From NCBI GenBank assembly GCA_036873755.1, contig JAVTVY010018675.1:1-64000 (forward strand): a stretch of DNA of 64,000 nucleotides, in the 5' to 3' direction. The stretch is from Hanleya hanleyi. Taxonomy: Eukaryota; Mollusca; Polyplacophora; Lepidopleurida; Hanleyidae. Made by a program: the position numbers and the translations under genes. The notes below the pieces were generated by a model. The model was given only the letters and a program-made list of their open reading frames with translations, did not search any database and was not told the origin of the DNA. Of this stretch, positions 57,501-64,000 are shown in pieces; the stretch's first letter is position 1; every line of letters begins with the position of its first letter.

Positions 57501-60500
57501 TCGTAGCCATGCGATAACAGGGATTTTTTGCGTGTATTAGGTGTGTTCAAAATGGGCACAGATGATTGACCCCATGTAGGAGGCTATCGGACCAGTCATA
57601 CGCCGAGTACCATGCAGCAAAGACACACCCCCTAACAGAACAATCATTGCCTCATCGAACGTGAGCGGTAGTGCTTGATAGCACAATGATTTACCTCGTC
57701 CCGTTCTAAAACATAGCAAGATGTCCTTACTCTTCTTAAAACAGTCAATCGTCCTCTACTGAACGTCATTTAATGCTTCAATGTGAAACTTCTCAGCAAT
57801 TTCCTCAAACATGTTGCTTGATCCCATCTTGAAGATACAACCGATGAGCATATCAGACAGACGCTTTCATTGGCCAGCACGGAGAACAACTTTGAACAGG
57901 ATTATCTCCCTCTAGATATTTGTCTTTTTCGGCTGATAGGTGGCGCCGTGTGAAATAAATGCAGAAGCATAGTAATAAGCTAAGGGTAGTGTTAAGTGAA
58001 ATGTGAAATGCCCTTAGCAAGCTAAGATGTATTCCTTATCACACCCGGGAACCCCATGGGTAGGGTCCTATCCCTTTTACACCCGGGAACCCCATGGGTA
58101 CCTGAGTTACATGTAGTCACCTGTTACGACAAACTGTCGGAGGAGTTGAGGCCTATTCTTACCATGATCTACTGTGTGCACAACGACATCTCCGGTCAAT
58201 TCCCGAAAGTCACATGGGGCGCTCAGAAATGGGATTATAAAACATTCTGTGAAATGTCGTTCGACTTTGAATTGAAAGTTTTTCTTCAAAATAAAATGTT
58301 CTGCTGGTATAGTTGCCCAGTTTCTGAACTGCCACTGTGAAATTGACAAAAATACCAATATCAATATTTCATAATGATAATCATTGGAAAGAGGAGGGGG
58401 GGATTTAGTTAAAGGAAAAGTTCGGGTTTGGTTGCCTTTAATACATATTAATACAACTCACCAAATTAAACCCAAAAGATATATTTTCTCATTTTCAAAC
58501 AAAAATTTGAAGGAGTACTAATCATTTTAAAACCGCAAACTCGCAGAGACAGAGTGCCGCCATTGTAATGTATCCAGAAGGCGGATATGACGTAGGGAAA
58601 AAGCTTTGGAACTCTTCTGTCTGTTCGTGTAATATACGTGAAGCACGGAGTCTTCAGTCGAAATTGAGTGAAATCATGTCGACGAGCGGCAGTTCCGAGT
58701 CCAGCGGTGAAAGCGACGAGGAAGCTGTGTTTGGTCTTATCAGGGCTACCAATTCGAGCCGAAACGCTCAGATACGGAGATCAGAGCTGCGGGGATGATA
58801 GCAGCTCTAAAGCGAGACAGGCCACGAAATGAAGATGGAAGCCCGCATGGAAAATTTAGTACATGTATGGTGCCGGTGCACACGTTGCTCTCATCGACGT
58901 CTTATGGGAGAGATCGAGTGTCTTCGCTGTTGGGAGAGCGAAGAAAGCCGCGCTCTGGCAACTAGAAATGAAAATGGTATGAGCTATTAAATATTTGAAG
59001 TAATTCTTGCCAATTTTTACACCGTCAAACTTGCATCTTAACACACACAGCCCAATGCTACCCCCATATGTCTGCCTTCCCCTTACGTCACACCGTTTTA
59101 CATAGTTTTACTCTTATTGGCTACATGTAAAATAGGTCACGTGACAATACAATGGCGCTTTCCTAGCATTTGGTAAATTTGACGGTATCACAGCATTTGG
59201 TTAACTATTTCTGTGTTAAAATAAATTCCAAAAATAAAAAATAAATACAGTTGAATACAATTTGACTAGCTCTTCCAGTTGAAATATAGCTTTACCATAC
59301 CCGAACCTTTCCTTTAATGTCACACTCAAGGTTATTTCACTCATATGGTGACAACCAGTTTGAGTGGTGGAGGAAGCCGGATATCCGGAGAGAAACACCG
59401 TCCATGACCAAGTAACTGGCAAACTTTCACACATTCACCAGCGGGGCTTGAACCCATATCGGTTCAGCGGTGCGAGGTCAGCGATCACCAGCGATGCGCA
59501 TTAGACCACTCGGCCATCGAGGGCCCCCTCATGTAACAGGGAGTTGTACAGCAGAATAAAATGCTTCACAGACACTTATTTGAAAAAAAAAGACAAGGGA
59601 GAGAGGCAGGGAGTGTTTCCCCCCCGTTTTTCTCTCACATAAACCAAATATATCCATCTGTTGTGGCAAACTGAATTCAGTAATTTAATACAATTTGCAC
59701 CAAACCAACAGTGTTCTTTGAGTAACTTGACGAGTCAACATTCAACAATACCATGAGCTCCAAACAAAACAAGAAATTGACCCAATGTTCAACATCATCA
59801 TTTCGGCAAAACTTTGAGATAAATACAAAAAAAAACACTGTTTCTTCTATGGACAAAAAGTGTTGATGTGGTGCTTCAATATGACCCAACAGTGAAGTTA
59901 GAAATTTGATTTATTCAACCTTATTAACCCTACGAAGTACTAAAGTACAATTCTGGAACTCCTACATAGTTGTTGCGACAGATTGAGAGAGTAAACACAC
60001 AAGTAACATGCCTCCAGGTCATTCCGTGGGAGGAAGCATATTAAAACATGGAGATTTGTTGCCCACTCAGCATATAATGGCACACCTGGTGGCTAACCAG
60101 ATAACTGTTTATTTACTCATTATGTTACAAATTGCTGTGAATAAATGATCAACCATTTCCAAGAATATCAGCAAAGCCAATATTGAAATATCTGATCACT
60201 GTATGAATTTTAGTGTAAAATGTGTACCTTACATCTCATAAATTTACCATTCAAGCAATTACAACCCATTTCAACACTGTGGATCTGTAGTGCTCACCAA
60301 ACATGATTGACCAGACATGTCTGTCATAAGTCAAGCTTTGAAACCCAGGCCCAGAGCCAAGGGGGTTTTCAGATGTGCAGTTTCGTATTCACCAACCTAT
60401 AGATTTGGTTATGAGATGTTTATAGTATGTAAAAAAAAAAAGAAAACATTTTTGATTTCTGAAGTTTGTTCGAGGCCCAAGAACGTTAATGAGTGACACA

Positions 60501-62367
60501 GAACTACAATGACATGAGATAATCGCACCAAAGAACTACAATGACATATGACCAATGACATGTGAGATAATCTCACCTGAGTACTACAATGGCATGAGAT
60601 AATATCACCAGAGAACGACAATGACATATGATATAATCTCACCAGAAAACTACAATAATATGAGATAATCTCACCTGAAAACTATGACGACATGAGATAA
60701 TCTTGCCTGAGAACTACAATAATATGAGATAATCTCACCTGAGAACTATGGCAACATGAGATAATCTCACCTGAGAACTACAACATATGAGATAATCTCA
60801 CCAGAGAACTACAATGACATGATAATCTCACATGAGAACTACAATGACACGTGAGATAATCTCACCTGAGAACTACAATGACATATGAGACAATCTCGCC
60901 TGAGAACTACAATGACATAGGAGATAATCTAACCCGAGAACTGCAATGACATATGAGAATCTCACCCGAGAACTACAATGACCTGAGATAATCTCACCAG
61001 AGAACTACAATGACATATGAGATAATCTCACCAGAGAACTACAATGACATCAGATAATCTCACCAAACAACTGCGATGTCATGAGATAATCTCACCAGAG
61101 AACTACAATGACATATGAGATAATCTCACCAGAGAACTACAATGACATGAGATAATCTCACCAGAGAACTACAATTATGACATATGAGATCTCACCAGAG
61201 AACTACAATGACATGAGATAGCTCTCACCAGAGAACTACAATGACATATGAGATAATCTCACCAGAGAACTACAATGGCATGAGATCTCACCAGAGAACT
61301 ACAGGTATGACATATGAGATAATCTCATCAGAGAACTACAATGACATAATTATGAGATAATCTCACTAGAGAACTACAATGACATATGAGATAATCTCAA
61401 ATGAGAACTACAATGACATGAGATCATCTCACCAGAGAACTACAATGGCATATGAGATAATCTCACCAGAGAACTACAATGACATGTGAGATAATCACAC
61501 ATAAGAACTACGACATAATCTCATCTGAGAACTACAATGACACATGAGATAATCTTACTGGAGAAGTACAATGACATGTGAGATAACCTCACCAGAGAAC
61601 TGCAATGACATAGGAAACAATCTCAGCAGAGAGCTACAATGACATGACATTCTCATCAGAGCACTACAGTGAAATGTGAGATAATCACAAAAGAGAACTA
61701 CGACATATGAGATAATCTCACCCGAGAACTACGACATATGAGATAATCACACCAGAGAACTACAATGACATGTAAGATAATCTCACCAGAGAACTGTGAT
61801 GACATAGAAGATAATCTCACCAGAGAACTACAATGACATTTGAGGTAATCTCACCAGAGAACTACAATGACATGAGATAACCTCACCAGATAACTACAAT
61901 GACATATGAGATAATCTCACCAGAGAACCACAATGACATATGAGATAATCTCACCAGAGAACTACAATGACACATGAGATAATCTCACCAGAGAACTACA
62001 ATGACATAGGAGATAATCTCACCAGAGAACTACAATGACATATGAGATAATCTCACCGAGAACTACAATGACATATGAGATAATCTCACCAGAGAACTAC
62101 GATGACATGAGATAATCTCACCAGATAACTACAATGACATGAGATAATCACACCGAGAACTACAATGACATATGAGATAATTTCACCGAGAACTACGATG
62201 ACATGAGATAATCTCTCCTGAGAACTACAACATATGAGATAATCTCTCCTGAGAACTACACTGACATAGGAGATAATCTCACCTTTCTTGGTTTGGCTCA
62301 GTTCTTTCTTGACCTTGTCTAGATCTTCCTCCAGCTGTTTGGGAGCGGTCACCTCATCATTATTATC
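51520..62367 (-). CDS. BCAP31: BCAP31/BAP31 ER coiled-coil protein, 3' part only
   Basis: Three exons on the - strand (62283-62367, 56016-56116, 51520-51576) join in phase to give the last 80 residues. The first encodes a heptad-type coiled coil (PKQLEEDLDKVKKELSQTKK). The second continues DLEHTKCDLEAMQRQ and carries AEYDRMLVEHEKLQ, close to the EYDRLLEEHAKLQ signature of vertebrate BAP31. The third ends in KKDN. BAP31 is a three-pass ER membrane protein with a cytosolic coiled coil that helps export and quality control of membrane proteins and links ER stress to apoptosis. The membrane part must lie beyond 64000. Introns are 6.2 and 4.4 kb and filled with mobile elements. Confidence 0.9.
51840..52190. 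repeat. Dispersed repeat I, copy 2 (inverted)
   Basis: Inverted partner of 45540-45900: CAGTTCTGGATATAAAT, GGCTGAAATCGACATCGGG and GATGAAATGTACGAGATTGT. It lies just inside BCAP31 intron sequence next to the last exon. Confidence 0.6.
52595..53813 (-). mobile_element. Satellite-carrying mobile element R6 in BCAP31 intron
   Basis: The left end is near TATGCCCCCCTTCCG. Five units of about 165-175 bp each carry GGGCCATAACTCTTGAAAAT, ACGCTGCACAACTA, CCATACAATATTAACC and CCGGACAAGTCCCA. Then come GGACGGACGGACGGAC and a strong terminal hairpin (ATGCCCCCCCCC with TAGAGGGGGGGCAT). The frames across the array repeat the same peptide and are not genes. Confidence 0.75.
53814..54594. other. BCAP31 intron, nothing recognised
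   Basis: Non-repetitive AT-rich DNA without exon-like frames of known type. Confidence 0.35.
54608..54985 (-). mobile_element. Full-length tRNA-derived SINE with target duplication
   Basis: On the - strand the head is tRNA-like with A-box TGGTCTAATGGTTAGAGTGT and B-box GGGTTCGATCCC. A conserved middle (GCTCAGCATTAAGAGGATAG, TCATGTCTGCCTACGGCAT) is followed by GCGACGTTAAACCC and a CACTCACTCACTCAC tail. GAGTTTCAGTTAA flanks it at 54595-54607 and 54986-54998. The intact boxes, full length and perfect duplication suggest recent insertion. A GGGAAGGGAAGG run lies at about 54668-54710. Confidence 0.9.
55214..55793. repeat. 580 bp imperfect palindrome in BCAP31 intron
   Basis: Arms 55214-55455 and about 55540-55793 are inverted copies with small differences. 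Paired words include GTCATTTAAACACACATTT, AATATATGTACACAATATGT and TAGCATGTGCTATTTC. The loop is about 85 bp. In the BCAP31 pre-mRNA it would fold into a hairpin of about 240 bp. It may be a foldback transposon, but no flanking duplication was identified. Confidence 0.85.
56016..56116 (-). CDS. BCAP31: BCAP31 penultimate coding exon
   Basis: 101 bp between TTTATACAG acceptor and CAG then GTAAAC. Its first two bases complete an aspartate codon begun in the upstream exon. It encodes LEHTKCDLEAMQRQAK and AEYDRMLVEHEKLQ, aligned with the C-terminal coiled coil of vertebrate BAP31. Confidence 0.93.
56335..56437 (-). mobile_element. 5'-truncated SINE inserted in MITE A
   Basis: It holds only the 3' 100 bp of the common SINE (GGAATAGGACCTAA on the - strand, then GCGACGCTAAATC and the CACTCACTCAC tail). 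TTTATTTCTTCGA flanks it at 56322-56334 and 56438-56450. 5' truncation is typical of target-primed reverse transcription. Confidence 0.85.
56545..56811 (-). mobile_element. Second SINE family inserted in MITE A
   Basis: On the - strand it ends in TGCGACGTTAAACTCCAAAC. The 13 bp duplication TGATAGGGAAAGT flanks it at 56532-56544 and 56812-56824. The body has an A-rich stretch and TTACCTCCTGTGCCAG. The head is not clearly tRNA-like. Confidence 0.75.
57040..57320. repeat. Dispersed repeat J, copy 1
   Basis: Direct relative of 62465-62710: TATATATCGCTTGCAATTCA, TTGCTTGCAATCTG and GTGCATNAGCCTTANTAGTA are shared in order. The short open frames on both strands are not conserved between copies. Confidence 0.75.
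57385..57480 (-). mobile_element. SINE tail fragment
   Basis: GTGAGTGAGTGAATATAATT, GCATCGCTTTCAACTATATT and GGGTCCTATTCCTTAC match the common SINE 3' end in inverted orientation. Confidence 0.7.
57600..57830 (-). pseudogene. RecQ-like helicase fragment (broken)
   Basis: On the - strand one frame reads from MGSSNMFEEIAEKF through HIEALNDVQ, a TAG stop at 57756-57758, then RTIDCFKKSKDILLCF, TGRGKSLCYQALPL and TFDEAM. The layout (a Q-motif-like DVQ, then D-LLC--TG-GKSLCYQ Walker A, then LP-TFD) matches RecQ-type helicases found in multicopy form in many invertebrates. The in-frame stop, the arginines in the P-loop and the loss of similarity after EAM indicate a decayed fragment. It lies in a BCAP31 intron on the same strand. 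It could be a retrocopy or transposon cargo. Confidence 0.6.
58030..58260 (-). mobile_element. SINE fragment, inverted
   Basis: CACCCGGGAACCCCATGGGT occurs twice in tandem. GGCCTATTCTTACCATGAT and GTGTGCACAACGACATC are inverse relatives of the SINE at 32641-32937. Confidence 0.65.
58409..59317. mobile_element. TTAA-bounded element family T5 with captured-looking exon
   Basis: Ends are TTAAAGGAAAAGTTCGGGTT and the near-inverse ACCCGAACCTTTCCTTTAA-type end at 59314-59317. It contains a + strand cysteine-rich coding-like stretch (58829-58976). The right TTAA coincides with the GTGACATTAA of an adjacent inverted SINE tail, so the element may have inserted into that SINE. Confidence 0.75.
58568..58976 (+). 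pseudogene. P2RX7 intracellular-tail-like cysteine motif, broken frame
   Basis: One frame from 58568 encodes an acidic, serine-rich segment (MSTSGSSESSGESDEEAVF) and stops at 58796. After three in-frame stops the same frame resumes at ATG 58829 and reads MENLVHVWCRCTRCSHRRLM then GEIECLRCWESEE, before a GTATGA donor-like site after 58976. The pattern C-x-C-x2-C-x10-C-x2-C with a leading W and trailing E resembles the WCKCG-C-----EC-CC-E motif of the P2RX7 intracellular (zinc-binding) domain that is widespread in invertebrate proteins. Spacing differs slightly. It lies entirely within a TTAA element, suggesting exon capture. It could also be the first exon of a short gene starting at 58829. 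Confidence 0.4.
59318..59530 (-). mobile_element. tRNA-derived SINE, second head type
   Basis: On the - strand the head reads GATGGCCGAGTGGTCTAATG, with B-box GGGTTCAAGCCCC, as in tRNA-Ser/Leu-like heads. The 3' part has CTCCGGATATCCGGCTTCCT and GAGTGAAATAACCTTGAGTG, shared with 36560-36668. The tail runs into the T5 element. Confidence 0.8.
59531..60339. other. BCAP31 intron, nothing recognised
   Basis: Contains a C run near 59619 and otherwise AT-rich unique-looking DNA; the 70-codon - strand frame at 59677-59889 has no recognised domain. Confidence 0.35.
60340..60395 (+). repeat. Right terminus of an R1-type element
   Basis: CCCAGAGCCAAGGGGGTTTT, AGATGTGCAGTTTCGTATT match 3546-3592. Only the end is present. 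Confidence 0.65.
60498..62282 (-). repeat. Minisatellite of about 54 units abutting a BCAP31 splice donor
   Basis: Units of 26-38 bp (usually 32-34) repeat GAGATAATCTCACCAGAG then AACTACAATGACATAT on the + strand. On the transcribed - strand most units read GGTGAGATTATCTC, identical to the sequence starting at the donor of exon 62283-62367 (G then GTGAGATTATCTC). The array ends exactly at that donor. Units vary by small changes and in length, with fairly homogeneous blocks at 60980-61300 and 61840-62130. GAGATAATCTC is a near-palindrome. Confidence 0.95.
62283..62367 (-). CDS. BCAP31: BCAP31 coiled-coil exon next to the minisatellite
   Basis: 85 bp between an ATACCCTCAG acceptor and a G then GTGAGA donor. 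It encodes DNNDEVTAPK and QLEEDLDKVKKELSQTKK plus one base. The donor base and everything after it belong to the minisatellite unit. Confidence 0.9.
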
Positions 62368-62464
62368 CTGAGGGTATAAAGTGTATGTCATTCAAGTAAT
62401 TTGGTAACTTAAGGGGTCATCCCAGGACTGGACGATTTGCATAACCTTCAGTTTGGGTAATGCA

Positions 62465-62710
62465 AAGGTTCCACAATATATATATCGCTTGCAATTCAGT
62501 CAGGCATTGCAGGCCCTTTCACGATCATCCCCGATTTCTCACCACGGAGTCACAAGACAACAAAACAGTTTGAGTTGTAGGGAAAAGTTCGCTGTCCACC
62601 CCGACAATTGCTTGCAATCTGTTCCAATATTTATTACTTTTTATTACTTCATTAATTGTAAAAGTGTGCATGAGCCTTATTAGTATACCATTCTTAACCC
62701 AATGAATAAT
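62465..62710. repeat. Dispersed repeat J, copy 2
   Basis: Direct relative of 57040-57320. Together they flank the minisatellite and the BCAP31 exon at 62283-62367. Confidence 0.75.
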
Positions 62711-62752
62711 CATAAGAATACTTATGGAAATTACTTGGACAATATTATGTAA

Positions 62753-62777
62753 CCACCATAGGTTTAGCCTATGGTGG
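62753..62777. repeat. Perfect hairpin
   Basis: CCACCATAGG and CCTATGGTGG are separated by five bases. It could be the edge of a small palindromic repeat; TAGTAGCC-like words follow. Confidence 0.6.
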
Positions 62778-63779
62778 CTACTATATTATATATGGGACTG
62801 GTAGTCCTTAATATATTTTCTAGTTTGGGCTACCAGTTTCCCCTACAAAGGAATCCAAAGCTATATTAATTTAATTGGAAGGCCTTCATGCTGTACAGTT
62901 CAAAATTCAGTTTGACAGAAAGCCTGTCGTATTTTTCTGGCATCTGGCCAATTTTTATTGTGGTCGAATCTCATTAGCATGGAGATCTGTCCGATTCCGC
63001 TGACCTCTCTAGCACCTAATGGTCAATTGACCAATCAAATTGGTTAATTAGAGGCGGGCTCTTTGAGCGAGCCGACGAACGCCTGTCAGTACACTTTGGT
63101 CTTTGAATTTCGAAGTGACCATACGTTGTTTTAACAGGTCAAAGATCACAGTCAATAAATCAAGTTTCCTGTCAATATACACTTACATTTCGGTTGTTTG
63201 TGTTTTTCATTGGGGTTTGGGGTATCGATGATTCAGAATCCATAAAGAACACCGAGTCCACCCTTACCGTAAGACAGTCGGCTCAGACCAGACTTTTCCA
63301 GGTCTTACATTTATACTATATAATTCAAGTGAAAAATTCTTTTGTTCATGACGCTTCATTTTGGCAATCCAAATTGCACCTCACGGGGGCCCAAAATCTA
63401 ACTAAACTGCCCTGGGTCCTTCACCAAGTGTGTACTTCAACATAAATTAAGCCTAGGAGACCTGTAACAAGTACTACCCAAATCGACCCAGAATGGGGGC
63501 TCCAGGAATCACTGGAGCGTTAAGTCAGTAACATTCTAGGATATTGGGACATCAATGGAGAGGACCGGGAGAGGATCTTTGCTGCTTAAATGACTAGAGA
63601 GATTCATGCAAAGCTGCCCTATAATACGGCCCCAAGTTCACCATGACATCCATTAGGAGTGTTTGATTTAATATAAGTGAGATTTAATAGCATGAGGATA
63701 TTGACTTTCTATTTGGGACAAAACCAGCCGTTGGATTCAGAATTGGTTTGTTGGAGAAAATAGCAAAGCCTGTAATACC

Positions 63780-63870
63780 ACGCATAAATTAACAATTAAC
63801 AGAAAATAATGTATAAATTAACAATAAACAGACGATAATGTATAAATTAACAATAAATAGACAATAAACA
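63780..63870. repeat. Short tandem repeat
   Basis: About three units of roughly 30 bp with TAAATTAACAATAAACAGA and GATAATGTA. Confidence 0.7.
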
Positions 63871-64000
63871 CTAAAGTTACAGAAATTCAAAAGGAAAGGG
63901 ATTCAGTTATGTAACAATCCTTCAATATGTATGAAAGCATTTTCAGGTTTTAATTGGGCAAGAAATTCCTTCTTCTTAATTGAACCTGAATTCTTACCCT

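Larger units (their letters stand above)
62368..64000. other. BCAP31 upstream intron, no further exon recognised
   Basis: Apart from repeat J (62465-62710) and small repeats, nothing is recognised. A donor-like AGG then GTAAGAATT reads on the - strand at 63988-64000, so another exon could start at the very edge of the window, but no codons can be read. Confidence 0.4.

Overview
The window is animal nuclear DNA, most likely from a mollusc. It has spliced genes with long introns, AT-rich intergenic DNA, tRNA- and 5S-derived SINEs with a (CACT)n tail, many TACATGTA words, and mobile repeats built around GTCCGTCC runs and 140-175 bp tandem units. The mollusc placement is inference from repeat style; no sequence search was possible. 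No operons, CRISPR arrays, ribosome-binding sites or bacterial genes are present.

Two host genes are well supported. HDHD5 (CECR5-type HAD hydrolase) is complete on the + strand in eight coding exons, 28823-37214, and encodes 449 residues with all HAD motifs. The 3' part of BCAP31 (BAP31, an ER membrane coiled-coil protein) lies on the - strand: three coding exons at 62283-62367, 56016-56116 and 51520-51576 give the last 80 residues, ending in a KKXX ER-retrieval signal. Its membrane-spanning 5' part should lie beyond 64000. The two genes converge, with about 14 kb of repeat-filled DNA between them.

The first 28 kb shows no confident gene. From left to right it holds CGATC-rich inverted arms, two satellite-carrying elements (2027-4530), a 1.5 kb duplicated block (5925-7610 and 7914-9415), a TIR element (9298-9770), a TTAA-bounded element (9985-10488), a foldback MITE (14341-14772), and a satellite-carrying element (15250-21930) split by a 4.4 kb TTAA-bounded element and by a 1.1 kb element with 5 bp target duplications. 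HDHD5 introns carry SINEs, a recurrent MITE, another satellite-carrying element and a foldback. The intergenic part holds further TTAA elements and an array (48360-49362) rich in nuclear-receptor-type AGGTCA motifs. BCAP31 introns hold a 580 bp palindrome, a full SINE with perfect target duplications, a MITE hit twice by SINEs, a RecQ-like helicase fragment, a TTAA element with a cysteine-rich P2RX7-tail-like motif, and a 1.8 kb minisatellite.

The most interesting signal is that minisatellite. It begins exactly at the 5' splice site of a BCAP31 exon, and most of its roughly 54 units repeat the GGTGAGATTATCTC donor sequence, so the real donor is followed by dozens of look-alike donors. The two host genes have no obvious joint function. 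The mobile elements are related mainly by nesting, which gives a relative order of insertion.
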